Assembly (NCBI GenBank): GCA_009733775.1
Contig: WOGZ01000286.1
Span: 1 to 42,467 of the forward strand
DNA: 42,467 nucleotides
Direction of reading: 5' to 3'
Source: Alectoria sarmentosa
Lineage: Eukaryota; Ascomycota; Lecanoromycetes; Lecanorales; Parmeliaceae
Shown here: positions 1 through 12,229 of the stretch, one piece after another
Layout of the letters: each line of letters opens with the position of its first letter
Position numbering within the stretch: position 1 is the first letter of the stretch
Position numbers and translations under genes: made by a program
The notes under the pieces: generated by a model
Told to the model about the DNA's origin: nothing
Databases searched by the model: none
Seen by the model: only the letters and a program-made list of their open reading frames with translations

Positions 1-745
1 ATTAAATTAAATAAATATTTATAATCGAATTTGCGAATAATAATAATGTTTTAACCTTTATTAATATATCGTTTTTTTATATAAATAAAGATTTTTATCT
101 TTATATAAGTTTTAATTTTAATATTATTAATTACGTTATCACTTAAAAACGTTTTAATGTTATAAAAGTAAAGAATATTATCGATTATATATAAAACGTT
201 TTCGTTTATATACGCGATAATTTAAATAAAGTATAATTTGCGATAATTGAATAAATTAATCGTTATAAAAAAGATATGACGTTTAAGAAAAACGATCTCG
301 TCTTTTTTAATAACAAAAACATCGTTATTAATAAATCTTTTAAAAAATTTAATAATAAAATATTCGATTTATTCAAAATTATATTCATTATCGATTTTTT
401 TTATAAATTGAAATTATTTAAAATCATGAAAATCTATAACGTTTTTTATTTGAAATTTTTAAATCTCGTTATTATTAATTCATTATTTAATTAAAAGATT
501 TTTTTTTTAAAGTTATCATCGTTAAAGATAAAAAGAAATGAATAATTGAAAATATATTAAATTTAAAGAAATTATAAAATCGTTTTAGATATAAAGTTAA
601 GTAAAAAAACGTCGATAAAGATTTTAATTAATATAATATTAATGAAGATTCGATAATGCAAAAAATGTAATAAAAGATTTTTATAAAAGATATTCAAACA
701 AGTCAAGATAAAAAGATTAAGTATTATTCGATTAAATTAACGATT
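1..745 (+). pseudogene. RIP-mutated 3' end of Ty3/gypsy pol (integrase tail and chromodomain)
   Basis: Plus-strand translation from about 150 to 740, read through several stops, keeps the layout of the integrase C-terminus of a Ty3/gypsy chromovirus. A 'KKNDLVFF' block (around 283-310) matches the usual 'KGDLVYL' start. It is followed by a 'PFKI'-like stretch and by 'MKIYNVFYLKFL' (around 426-462), which corresponds to the family's 'MKIHNVFHVSLL'. Downstream, around 540-710, a chromodomain-like reading with repeated stops remains. Each difference from the family pattern that I checked is explained by C-to-T or G-to-A change. The only open frame is 276-494. The gene enters from beyond the left edge and is dead. 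Family assignment rests on pattern memory, not alignment. Confidence 0.68.
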
Positions 746-1470
746 GATTTATAAAAAGATTTCATTATTCACTTTTTTTTTCTTTTTTTCTTTTTATAAT
801 CGTCGTTATTATAATAAGCGATAATGATTATATACAATTTTCGATTATTATGCGTACGTTTTCACGTCATTTTTTTAATGACAAAATTCATCGATGTTAA
901 CGATAACGACGTGTTAATTTAAGGTTTAAACGAACACGCGACCTTCGTTATTTACATTATAAACATTTTTCGAAGTTTTTTAACGTCGTTTTAAAATCTC
1001 GTTATCGTTATTGTTAATTTTATTCGATATCACATATATAATAATTTATAAAAAAATATTATTTAAGATATTATTAAAACATATATAAATTTTAAATAAA
1101 ATTTAGCGTTTGCGACTCGATTCGATTTGAGAGATTTGATTTAATTATATTATTTAATTTTTACGATTCTTTTTTCGCTTAAAATATGAAATATTAAATG
1201 ATATTAAATATTTAAATGTTTCGACGACGATTATAACGTTAATTTTTTATCAAATTATATTATTTTTAAACGTTTAAAATGATAAAATATTATAACATCG
1301 ACGATGTTATAAACGAACTTTTTATAATATATTATTATCGTTATTATCGTTAACTTTCTTTAATTAAAAATAATTATTAATTAAATATTTCGAAGATATA
1401 AAATAAGTTATAAACACACTTTTTCGATTTTTATAGCGTTGAAATATCGCTTTTTAAAAGAAGAAATTAA
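746..1470 (+). other. 3' non-coding part of the gypsy element with polypurine tract
   Basis: This lies between the mutated pol end and the LTR at 1471. No reading frame survives. It ends with a purine-rich run at about 1456-1470 (AAAAGAAGAAATTAA) immediately before the LTR, where a polypurine tract used for plus-strand priming is expected. That placement supports reading 1471-1675 as a 3' LTR. Confidence 0.5.
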
Positions 1471-1675
1471 TATTACGAGCGTATTTTATATTTTTAATAA
1501 AATTAATTTCTCTTTAACATTATATTTTTTTAACATTATTCGATTAAGCTTAGCGTAACTTAATAAAGACATTTATTTTTATATAAATGTCTTTTTTTTT
1601 ATATATATATTTTTTTCTCATTTAGTTGTCTTATTTAATGCATTTATATAATATAATTTTATATTAATTTTAATA
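1471..1675 (+). repeat. LTR, copy A (3' LTR of the left gypsy element)
   Basis: This segment of about 205 bases is repeated in the same orientation at 39159-39362. Long blocks are shared, including ATTACGAGCGTATTTTATAT near the start and CTCATTTAGTTG near the end, while flanking sequence on both sides is unrelated. Its ends, TATTA..TAATA here and TATTA..TAACA in the other copy, are what TGTTA..TAACA becomes under RIP. It sits about 730 bases after a gypsy pol end and just behind a purine tract, which fits a 3' LTR. Confidence 0.72.
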
Positions 1676-3880
1676 TATACGAAGAAACTTAATTCGATAT
1701 TTTGTAATTATATTTAAAAAAAATATTCGATAAAATAAAATTGAATGCTTATATAAAAAAATCGAATTATTTTATACGAAAGATTTTTATATTTTTGTAA
1801 AAAAACCGAATTGTCTTATGCGAAGAAATTATGTTCAATATCTTTTATATTTGAATTGCGACAATTCAATTCGTCGAAAGTTATAAATTAAAAAAAAAAC
1901 TATCGCAATATAATAATAATTTATTTTAAATTATTATTAATAAAATATTTATATAGAAAATGCGATTCAAATAAATGTTATTTTTTAATCGTCATAAATC
2001 GAGCTTATAATTTATTAAAAAATATATAATAAATATTATATATAAGTTAATTAAGTGTGTAAAAAATACGAAAAAATCGTATTTTTAAGTTTATTCGTTA
2101 AAATAATGTTAAGACACGATTAATTTTATATACGTTACGTAAAAAACTAATTTTTAATAATAATAAATAATTATAATAATTATTATTACAACGATTATTT
2201 ATTTAAATTTAATTTTATATTTATATATTGCGATTTTATTTTCTACGTGTTTTTAATAATAATTTACGCAAAAAATTACGAGATCGACTGCTAGTTTTAC
2301 GCTTTCGCAAAAAGTTTTATAAATAAAAATATAAGTCGCGTGCCGAATTTTTAAAAACGTTATCGAAAATATTCTTTTAATGTTTTTAAATTTAGCAATT
2401 CAGACTCGCTTAACGAAATTAATTTATAATTTATTTTTATTCGTATTTCGTTACGAAAATTAATTATTTGCAAGCTTATTACGATATATTTTATTTATAA
2501 AATTTAAGTAAAAAATATCGTAAAGCGTATTATAATCGTTTTTTTATATAAAAAATTTATATTAAATTAATCGATATACGAAAAACGCGACTTTTATCAT
2601 TTTTCAGCGATGATTACATTATTTTTTAACTTTAATTTAAGAAATAAATAAATATTTCGAAATCGTTAAATAAATATATAAACTTTTTATTATAATTAAA
2701 TTGCTCGTTATTATTATATAAGTCGTTTAAAAAACGCGATTTTCGTTAAAACTTATAATATTTATCTTTAATTTTTTATTCTTTATTTATAAAATCTTAA
2801 ACGTTAATGTATCGTATTTTATATTATTAAAAAATTATATTATAAATCGAATTTAAGATTTTATTTAATAGATTTATCGCGTTAATTTTCGAATAAAAAT
2901 CGAATATTCGAATTTTTTCTCTTATATATATTTATATTAATTCGAATATACTTCGCTTAAAACTTTAAAGAAATAAAAAATATATATTTTAAATAATTTT
3001 AACGCGATTAACGCGTTTAAAAGAAATTTAAGCGTATATAAAATTTATTAAAAACGTTTTAATAAGTAACTTTCTCTTCGAAAGCGACGACGAAACATTT
3101 TCGAATTATATATATTAATTTCTTTATATCGTATAAAATTTTTTTTTTTTTATAATTACGAAGTTTTAAAACTTTTAATAATTCGAATTGAAAAAAAAAA
3201 GTGAAAAAAAAATTCGTTCTCTTATATAAAAGTAATGAGGAAATTATTTCGCGATATTATAAAATTTTCAAATATGAATAACGAGATAAGCTTTTTTTCA
3301 TTATTTATAAAACGAAATTTTAAATATCGTATAAATACGAAAGAGTAAAATAATTACGATTATTTAAATCTTAACTCGCTTATTAAACAAACATTGTTTA
3401 TATTTCAATATTTAATTTTACGATTGTTTTTTAATATTGCAATATGCGTAAATTACGAATATTTTATATCGAATAATAAAAAAAATTAATAACGATAATT
3501 AAAAGAAATAATTAAAAAAAATAGTTAAAAAAAAAATTAAATCATCGAACTTGGCAAAAATTATTAAAATTTATAAATTTTGAAAATTTTTAACTTATGC
3601 GAGTTAACATAAATTAATTTTTTAAAAATTTCGAAACTTATATATTTATATATATAAAAGATAATATAAAAAAAGCGTAATTTTTTAATTACTTTTAATA
3701 ATAATATACGATTGAAAAGTTGAAAAATTATCGAAATTACTTTGAATTATTAATTTAATTATTATTCGAAAAATTATCTTTTTGAATAATTCTTTTTATC
3801 AAGTTTGTGTTAAATTTAATAATAAAAATTTTAAATATGATATTCAATGCGTATTTCTTTTTAATTAATTCTTTTAATTA
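1676..3880. other. AT-rich mutated repeat DNA, no gene recognised
   Basis: About 2.2 kb of very AT-rich sequence with stops in all frames and much of the residual C in CpG. No domain, RNA gene or paired terminal repeat was recognised. It is probably one or more old transposon copies degraded by RIP. Confidence 0.7.
3873..3880. repeat. 8-bp target-site copy TTTAATTA (left of element 1)
   Basis: TTTAATTA occurs directly before element 1 (3873-3880), between the two elements (6563-6570) and directly after element 2 (9236-9243). An 8-bp duplication is typical of hAT-type insertion. In AT-rich DNA a chance match is possible, but three exact copies at three predicted borders are unlikely by chance. 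Confidence 0.6.
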
Positions 3881-6562
3881 AAAAGCTTTTAGGCGTAAAT
3901 CTTTTATTTATTTAATGTATACTCTCGTATTTATTAAACGTATACTCTCTCAAATCGGGTTAATTGATATTAAAACGTTAACTTGATTAAATAAGTCTCG
4001 AACGAAGATACTCGCGAGAATTTTTAATAATAATAATGCGATAATAAAATAAATCTTCTCAAATTTCTTTTTATAAAATAAAGATATAAAACGATTTTAA
4101 ATCGTCGAATAACGAGATGTTTAAATGATTTTTTAATAATAATATTTAATTAATTAATGAGCTTCTTTAATTGTTATTAAAAATACGTTTATTATATTTA
4201 AAAATGCATTATTTATTAACTATTTAATAATTTATAATTGAAAAAAATTGAATATAATTTCGTTATTTTTTATATATATCAATATCGTAATATCTCGTTA
4301 TCGTTTTCGTGTAACTATAAATTTTTCATTTTTATTTCGTCGTTATGATGATAATTATATAATTTATATACTCACTTTTCGTATAATATGTCGTATAGTA
4401 TCTTATATAACACTTTATTTTTTTGTAATAATAACGTCGATAAATTTAAAAAACTTATTAATATTAATTATATTCTTTTAATTAATTATTTAATTAATTA
4501 TAATAATTAATTTTCATTATCGTTATCGTTATACGTGCTCGAATTTCAATGATTCGCGTTAAATAAAGTCTTTGAAAATTTGCATATAAGTGCGTTTCTT
4601 ATTTTTCGCTTTTAAAAATCGATTTAAAGATTTAATTATTATTAATTCGTTAACATATAAAAATTCATTTACAGCGTTAACATTTTTTTTATTATCGCTC
4701 TCGATCACGATTGTTTTATAATAATCGCGTATAAACTTTTCAAATCGTTAATGAAAATGAATGTTTTCGATTTTCAACATTTTAACTTTTTTTAATATGC
4801 GTTATTTCATTATATACGCATACGATAATTTTATTATCGTAATAAAATGTTTAATATACGATTTTATAATGTTATTAATAATTTTCAAATACTTAAATCA
4901 CATTTTTCTAAAATAAATAACGATATTTTAATGAAGAAATTTTGAAAAATAAGCTTTTTAATATATAAAAATAAACGCATTTTAATTTTATTAACGATTA
5001 TATTATAATTGTAACGTTTACTTTTAAATATAATATTAATAATATCGACGATAATTTTTAAATTATCGATAAAATAAATATTTAATTTTTTTTAAACTTA
5101 TCGTTATTTTCTTCATTTTTTAAGATCGCACGATTATCGAAATATAGATATTAATTAATTTAAAAAATCACGAATTTCTTTTTTCGAGATATCAGATTGT
5201 CGACGATATAATTTACGATTTATGAATATTTTTTTACATAATTTTTATATAAAATGTTTTATTCGTGCTCGAATTCTTTTTTAATTTTTGCGTATAAAAT
5301 GCGTTCGAAATCTTTTTTAAATATATCAAATTTTTTTTAATTATTAAAAAATTTATTATAATTTATAATAACGTTATTTTTAATATATTATATATAAAGT
5401 ATATATTTAACATTTAAGAAAATAATAATATAAACATTTATTAAAATTATTTAATAATTTATTAATAATATATTTAAATATGAAATTTCGAATTCGTCGT
5501 ATAAAGTTATTAATTATCGCATTTTTTATATATAATTTAAAATATATTTTAATTTAATAAAGATAAAGTTTATATAAAATAATGTATTAAAAATCGTAAC
5601 TTTAATAATTATAAATAACGAAATCTTATATTTATTGATTTTATATATAACGTTTATAATTAGTATTTTCGAATTTAATTATAAAATACGTTATAACGAT
5701 TTTTTGACAAAAAAAAGACGCTTTATTTATTATATATTTAAATACTTAATTATGCGTATAAATTAATTCTTTCGTATATATAATTATTATATTAAAATTT
5801 ATATAAAGATTAATGCTTTAAACGCATCGCTTTTAGCTTTAATTTTAATATTATAAACGTTATATGATTTAAAAATAAAATTTTTCTCGTCGGTGTCAAG
5901 GCGTAAAAACGAAAAAATTTGAAAAAATCGAGATTTAATGCGCGTTTAATTAATAATAATATTTTAAATTTTTTAAATTTTAATAATCTTTTATAATGAA
6001 GAATAAGATTTAAATAGCGTGCGTTTATAATTATGTATAAAATTTATTATTCGAAAAATTTAATTCGTTTATATCTCATTTATTTTAATGCGTTAAATAA
6101 TAATCTCGAACGAATAATTCATTAATCGATTTAAAATAATACGTTTATTTATATTTTTACTTTTTTTTTTTTTTGATTTTTCATCGCGATTATAATGTAT
6201 TTATATTTTTTTAATAATATTATCTTTAAATCGCTTAATAAGATTTTTAACGACGATATAGTTTTAAAACTTAACGTATTTTTATATGCGTGAAATAAGA
6301 ACGTCGATATCGACGTTCGTTTAATCGTTAAAAGACGATTTTATAATTATGATAATAAAAAAAGTGAAAGAGAATATATAATGTTTTTTTTATAGAGCGC
6401 AAAAAATCTTGAAAATATTCGATTTTATTTCGATTATCTGCGAGATTTTTACTTGATTAAGTTAACGTTTTAATATTAATTAATTCGATTTAAAAAAATA
6501 TACGCTTAATAAAGACGAGGGTATACGTTAAATAAATAAAAAATTTACGTTTAAAGACTTTC
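3881..6562. mobile_element. TIR DNA transposon, tandem copy 1, RIP-mutated
   Basis: A unit of about 2.68 kb is homologous along its length to 6571-9235 at an offset of about 2.67-2.69 kb. Matched landmarks include TTGATATTAAAACGTTAA at 3964 and 6654, and TATACGCTTAATAAA at 6499 and 9172. The first ~120 bases are an inverted, mutated version of the last ~120, with repeated TATAC blocks. No transposase frame survives; the open stretch at 4248-4481 has no recognisable domain. TTTAATTA borders it on both sides. The superfamily cannot be fixed; the 8-bp duplication points to hAT, but the outermost bases are not the usual hAT CAGGG. Confidence 0.68.
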
Positions 6563-6570
6563 TTTAATTA

Positions 6571-9235
6571 GGCGAGCATTACGCGTATATCTTTTATTTA
6601 ATAAACGTATATCTTCATATTTGTTAAGCGTATATTTTTTTAAATTCAATTAATTGATATTAAAACGTTAATTCGATTTAATAAACTTCGCGCGAAGATA
6701 ATCGCGAAAATGTTTTATAATAATAATGTAATAATAAAGCAAATCTTCTCAAGTCTCTTTTTATAAAATAAAATAAAAATATTAAATAATTTTAAATCGT
6801 CGAATAATAAAATCTTTTAATCATTTTTTTATAATTATATTTGATTAATTAACGAGCTTTTTTGATTATTATTAAAAATACGTTTATTATATTTAAATGT
6901 GCATTATTTATTAAATAATCTCTTATAATTAAAAAGAATTAAATATAATTTTATTATTTTTTATATATATCGATATCGTAATATTTCGTTATCACTTTTC
7001 TCGTGTAATTGTAAATTCTTTATTTCGTTATTATAATGATTATTATATAATTCGTATACTCATTTTTCGTATAACATTTCGTATAACACTTTTTTCTCTT
7101 ATAATAATAACGCTCGTAATTTTAAAAAACTTATTAATAATAATCATATTTTTTTAATTAATTATTTAATCGATTATGATAATTATTTTTTAATATCGTT
7201 ATTATCGCAATATATGTTCAAATTTAAATAACTCGCGTTAAATAAATTTTTTAAAAATTTGTTAAAAAATACGTTTTTTTTTTATTTTTCGTTTTTGAAA
7301 ATCGATTTAAAGATTTAATTATAATGAGTTTATTAATACATAAAAATTTATTAATAATTGTGTTATTATTTTGCGCGTTAATATAAATATGCGTATTAAC
7401 GTCTTTATCAAATCGTTAATAAAAATAAATATTTTTAAATTTTAACATCTTAATTGTTTTTTGCATTTATTATTTTATAATGTGCGCATATAATAATTTT
7501 ATGATAATAATAAAATGTTTAATATACGATTATATATCGTAATTAATAACTTTCACATAATGCGATAACATTTATGTGAAAATAAATAACGAGATTTTGA
7601 TATAAAAATCTCGAAAGATAAACTTTTTAAAATGTTTAAAAAAACGCATTTTGATCTCATTATATTTAATTTTATATAATTAACGTTTATTTATAAACAT
7701 TTTATTAATGATTTTATATATAATTTTTAAATTATTAATAAATAATTTATTTAATATCTTTTTTAAGTTTTTATTATTTGATTTTTTTTATAAAATCGCG
7801 TGATTATTAAAATGTAAATTTTGATTAATTTAAAAGATTATAAATTTCTTTTTTTAAATAATTAAATAATCGACGATATAGTTAATAATAAACGAAAATT
7901 CGTTTATATAATTTTTATATAAAACATTTTATTCGTGATTAAATTCTTTCTTTATTTTTGCGTATATAATACGATTAAAATTCTTTTTAAAAATGTTGAA
8001 TTATTTTTGATTATTAAAGTATTTATTATAATTCGTAATAATGTTATTTTTTATATATTAAATATAAAGCATATGCGTTGCGTTTGAGAAAATAATTATA
8101 TATATATTAATCAAGGTTTTTTAAACGTTCGTTAATAGCACTTTTAAATAAAAGATATCGAATTCGTTATATAACGCTTTAAATTGTTTTATAATTTATA
8201 TATAATTCGAAATATATTTCGATTTCATAAAAATAAAGTTTATATAAAAAGAGATATTAAGAATCGTGACTTTCGTGATTATAAAGAGAGAAAATTTATA
8301 TTTATTTATTTTATATATCACGTTTAATATCAACATCTCATAATTAAATTTTAAAATTTTTTAAAACGATTTTCGATAAAAGAATAAAATTTTTATTTTT
8401 TATGTGATTGAATTTTTAATTATACGCATAAATCAGGTTTTTCGATTGTATAATTATTATATTAAGATTTATATCGCAATTATTAATTTAAGCGCTTCGC
8501 TTTTAATCTTTTCTTTAACATTATAAACGTTTTATAATTTAATTATCGAATCTTTTTATCGATGTTAAAACGTAAAAAGAATATAATTTATTTTAAATAA
8601 GCTTCGAAACGTGTTTAATTAATAATAATATTTTGAATTTTTTAAATTATAACGATTTTTCGTATTATCGAATAAGATTTAAATAAAATATAATCGTAAT
8701 TATATATAAAATTCATTATTATAAAATTTCAATTTATTTAAATTTTGTTTATTTTAATACGCTAAACAATAACATTAAAAAAATAATTAATTAATCGATT
8801 AAAAATGATTCGTTTATTTATATTTTTATTGTTTTTTTTTTTTTTTTATCGCGATCGCAGCGAATTCACGTTTTTTTAACAATTTCATTTTTTTTAAAAC
8901 GTTTTATAAGATTTTTGACGATAGCATAATTTTAAAGATTTATATATTATTATATACGTAAAATGAAAACATTAAGATCGACGTTTATTTAATCGTTAAA
9001 AAATGAATTTAAGATTATTATCGTTGATTTGATATATAAAAAGAGAATGCAAATAATGAATGTTTTATGAAACGCGAGATCTTGAAGATTTTCGGCTTTA
9101 TTTCGGCTACGTGCGGGGTTTATATCCGATCGAGTTAGCGCCTTGATATCAGCTAATTGGATCTGGGGGGGTATACGCTTAATAAACATGGGGGTATACG
9201 TCTATCAGACAGGGGGTATACGCGTAGTGCCAGCC
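6571..9235. mobile_element. TIR DNA transposon, tandem copy 2, partly unmutated
   Basis: This is the second copy of the 2.67-kb unit. The left end GGCGAGCATTACGCGTATAT matches the reverse complement of the right end (GGCTGGCACTACGCGTATAC) apart from transitions and a few other changes, so these are terminal inverted repeats of roughly 100 bases or more. From about 9,055 to 9,235 the sequence is GC-balanced and retains CpA and CpC sites, so RIP stopped inside the element. This preserved end gives the best view of the original TIR. The interior has no intact frame. TTTAATTA flanks both sides. Confidence 0.72.
9166..9226. repeat. Triple GGGGGTATACG subterminal repeat in the TIR
   Basis: Three copies of GGGGGTATACG lie about 9166-9177, 9190-9200 and 9212-9222, spaced 20-25 bases apart, next to the preserved end of element 2. 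Mutated inverted counterparts (CGTATAT/CGTATAC followed by T-rich runs) lie at the left ends of both units, around 3915-3955 and 6580-6640. Spaced, repeated subterminal motifs are commonly transposase binding sites; that role is inferred here. Confidence 0.6.
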
Positions 9236-9243
9236 TTTAATTA

Positions 9244-10089
9244 TTGTTGCTAAACCTCCCTAATGTATCAAAAAAATGAGGCTTGGCATGGTTTCCTACT
9301 CACCCCGTTGGAGGCCATCCAAATCCGGCTGGAAGAACTTTTTTCCGCCGCTTCCCACGAAAGGTCTGAATTGCTGAGTCTACAATGTTTTCGTCTTCGA
9401 CCTTCTACTTTCCTTTTGAGCTTCCTCAAAGGCCTTGAGGAGGTTGCAATCTCCTCAAAAACAAGCTCAATTCATTCTAGACTACGCTCTCCACATCTAA
9501 AATGTCTTTTTCTCATCTGCTTTTGTTCCCACGTCTTAACATTCAGCGTCCCTGACAAAAATTGGGTGCTGCTATTGACCTATAGAGCTTGCCTCCAAAG
9601 TCTTACTAGCCAAGCAACACAATTACTGTAGGCTTCACTGACTTGATTTTACACTTCCTTAGCGTTCGAGCTTCTAGAGAAGGTTAGTCCCAAGGTCTCC
9701 TTTTTGGAAACAGAGATTTTGAGTATTGTATATCTTTCGGACTCACTGGTGCCCGCAGTTGAAGTACCTCGAAACGAGCAATCCATGCTACATTGTTGTG
9801 AAGAACGACTGGCTCGGGCCGATCATGGTTTGGATGACAGATAACACGTTAACCGTGGTCTCTTCTGGTGGAAGAAGAATTAATGCAAGACGATGATGGC
9901 CGAGGATCAGTTCATTGTTCAGCTTCATTGCAGCCTCCAGCATATCCTAGAGCGACGACGTTATTGTGCAGCAAACCTCGGGACTTTGGCATATGTTTGC
10001 GGCGTCGGGTTGAGAGCTTTGGTTCCATGCCGTGTTACCTAGAGGATCTATGGCGACTATTTGGAAGTCTTCGACTTATCTACACGTCT
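9244..10089. other. GC-balanced stretch without a recognised gene
   Basis: About 0.85 kb of unmutated sequence lies between the transposon end and the stop codon of the enoyl-CoA hydratase gene. A plus-strand open frame of 122 codons (9263-9631) has no recognisable domain, no obvious intron extension and an unconvincing composition, and no minus-strand alternative is better. Part must be the 3' UTR of the hydratase gene. The rest may be a decayed gene or plain intergenic DNA. Confidence 0.5.
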
Positions 10090-11169
10090 TCATTCGTTTG
10101 ACCACTCCGGTTTCTTCTTCTCTACGAAAGCGGACATCCCTGTATGGCGAGATCAATAAATGCAATGCATTAGAGAAAATTTCCAACGACATTGACTCAC
10201 CAATCTTCTGGTCCTTGCTTCCAAACAAGCCATGGAACACCTTTCTCTCGTAGTCTAGACCCTCTCTTAAGCCCGTGTCTTGACTTTTGTTGACCACCTC
10301 CTTCGCCGCCCGTACCGATAATCTCGACATTCCCGCTATCTTGCCTGCTGTCTCTAGCGCTCCTCGCACGCATTCCTCCGCGCTATCAAACACTCGGGCA
10401 GCGACACCCCATTGCCCTGCTTCTGTACCGCTAAAGGTCTTTCCTGTGAGGATCAGTTCCATGGCTCGACTTTTGCCAATCAACGCTGTAAGCCTCTGAC
10501 TACCGCCAGCGCCAGGGATGATCCCCAACTTGATCTCCGGCTGGCCGAACGTCGCAGAGGAGGAGCAGTAAAGTATGTCGGCCATCAAGGCAAGCTCACA
10601 GCCGCCTCCGAGAGCGTGACCATTGACCGCTGCAATGATCGGTTTGCGGATGTTGGGGATTGTAGAAGACCAGGAGGTAATGAAGTTGGTGTTGTAGGCC
10701 TTGCTAAATGAGAGATCTTTCATTTCCTTGATGTCGGCGCCAGCTACATTGGTCAGGTCGAGTCAGCGGATACATCTCCAACACTGTATGAATGTTGGAA
10801 GTGTTGTACCAGCAAAGGCTTTCTCACTGCCAGTAAGGACAATGGCATTGGTGTCGTCGTCGTTGTCCAAATTCTGTAGTGCATCGTTCAATTCGAGAAA
10901 CAACGCGGTGGACAGGGCATTGAGTGCTCTTGGACGATTGAAGGTAACTGATAGACCACTGATACGTCAGCAGGAAGCTTAAACGGTTGGACCGAGTAAA
11001 AAGGCATAGACATAGACATACTCAGACCTACGCCTGGCTTGGGTAGACCGACTAATATGTGTTCATATGTTTTCGTCACAGGTTGAGAATATGACCGAAT
11101 AAGTCGGGGCAAAGAAGAGGGCACGTATCTGAACGTACACAGTGGCCTTACCAAACATCTGGAAGCCAT
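10090..11169 (-). CDS. ECHS1: Mitochondrial enoyl-CoA hydratase (short-chain, crotonase family)
   Basis: It hydrates trans-2-enoyl-CoA to 3-hydroxyacyl-CoA in mitochondrial beta-oxidation. Four exons join in frame: 11022-11169, 10810-10947, 10201-10743 and 10090-10139, giving 292 residues, normal for the family. Introns are 74, 66 and 61 bases with GT..AG ends. The first ~30 residues are rich in Arg and Ser and lack acidic residues, like a matrix-targeting presequence. The crotonase core shows an oxyanion-hole region (AFAAGADIKEM, ~93-103), the first catalytic Glu in GGGCEL (Glu145) and the second in FGQPEIKLG (Glu165), then IPGAGGSQRL. The C-terminus (FVEKKKPEWSNE) is typical and needs the last intron. 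The gene diverges from RER1. Splice sites were chosen by protein continuity; the protein call is secure. Confidence 0.93.
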
Positions 11170-11470
11170 GAAGTGGAGTACCTCGAGGAACTTGAATTAA
11201 GTGAATTTTTCCTCGGCCTCAAGCGACTGGGACTCACGCCATACCCAATTGAGACTGGGTGATGTGTCGATCCTCAATTTTAGGTAAAGGTAGGTACTTG
11301 CATAGTATCGAAAGGCGACAGTTTACAAAACCTCGCTTTTCTTTGAACCTCAATACTCTCAGTAGCAGCGGCCTCTGCCCACGTCAAATAGAAGGCAGAT
11401 AGGAACACACCAAACACATTGAGTGAACGCTGAACCTTGACCTGGCGCCTGGCGCCACGAAGAGCCAAAT
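11170..11470. promoter_or_regulatory. Shared divergent promoter region of ECHS1 and RER1
   Basis: These 301 bases separate the start codons of two divergently transcribed genes, so both promoters and 5' leaders must lie here or overlap. Repeated TAGGTA-like motifs occur around 11281-11296. No clear TATA box or known operator was recognised. Shared use by both genes is inferred from the spacing only. Confidence 0.5.
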
Positions 11471-12229
11471 ATGGATTCAGAGCCCAACGAGACTCCTTTC
11501 GCTGCAGTCAGCGCGCAGACTTCGAAACTAGGAAGAGTATGCCAATCTACAGCTCTTTTCACGTTCTAGAGATGCTGAATGTGCGCGCTCCACCAGATTT
11601 ATCAATCCTATCTCGATAAATGTACGCCCTACACCGCTTATAGATGGATTGGGACTGGTGTTCTTCTTGCTCTTTTCTTCGTCCGTATCCTCATGGCCCA
11701 GGGTTGGTACATAGGTAAGCTTCCTTTGAACCATCCTGACACGTGTATTCTTTGGCTCCCTTGCTAAGTTTTTCCCCTCAGTTTGCTACTCGCTGGGCAT
11801 CTACCTACTGAACCTCTTCCTCGCGTTCCTCCAACCCAAATTCGACCCATCCCTCACACAAGACGAAGGCCTCGAAGACGGAGACGCTTCTCAACCCACC
11901 CTACCCACAAAACAAGATGAAGAGTTCCGCCCCTTCATAAGGCGGCTGCCAGAATTCAAATTTTGGCACAGCAGTACCAGGGCGATTGCGATTGCGTTCT
12001 TCTGTACTTGGTGGGGCGTGTTCAACGTGCCGGTCTTTTGGCCGGTACTTGTGGTATACTTCATTATTCTATTCAGTCTGACGAGTAAGTCCTGCCATTT
12101 CCCATGTATTCGGACTTTGCTAACATCCGATTACCTAAAGTGCGGAGACAAATCCAGCATATGATCAAATACCGCTACATTCCCTTCACTTTCGGCAAGG
12201 CGAAATACAACCAACGAAGTGGGCATTGA
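11471..12229 (+). CDS. RER1: Rer1-family ER retrieval receptor
   Basis: It encodes a small multi-spanning protein of the cis-Golgi that returns escaped ER membrane proteins through COPI vesicles. Exons 11471-11536, 11597-11714, 11782-12084 and 12141-12229 join in frame to 191 residues, the usual Rer1 length; introns are 60, 67, 56 bases. Family hallmarks include YTAYRWIGTGVLL (~34-46), AQGWYIVCYSLGIYLLNLFL (~57-76), FDPS, EFRPFIRRLPEFKFW and the C-terminal KYRYIPFTFGKAKYN. Hydrophobic segments lie near residues 38-60, 62-80, 128-145 and 146-163, matching four membrane passes. The start ATG precedes the conserved AQTSKL segment. The gene is divergent from ECHS1 and convergent with the catalase gene. 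No lesions are seen. Confidence 0.95.

Noticed and set aside
4248..4481. Hydrophobic 77-codon open frame in element 1 as a membrane protein gene
   Set aside because: Its Ile/Phe/Leu richness follows from RIP-driven AT content; the same position in element 2 is not open and no start context or neighbouring gene signal supports it.
9263..9631. 122-codon open frame as a small secreted protein
   Set aside because: The N-terminus (MYQKNEAWHG) is not a signal peptide, the cysteines show no effector-like arrangement and no homologue is recognised.
11280..11734. Minus-strand frames opposite the RER1 5' region
   Set aside because: They are shadows of the RER1 exons and promoter, have no domain and conflict with the well-supported RER1 model.
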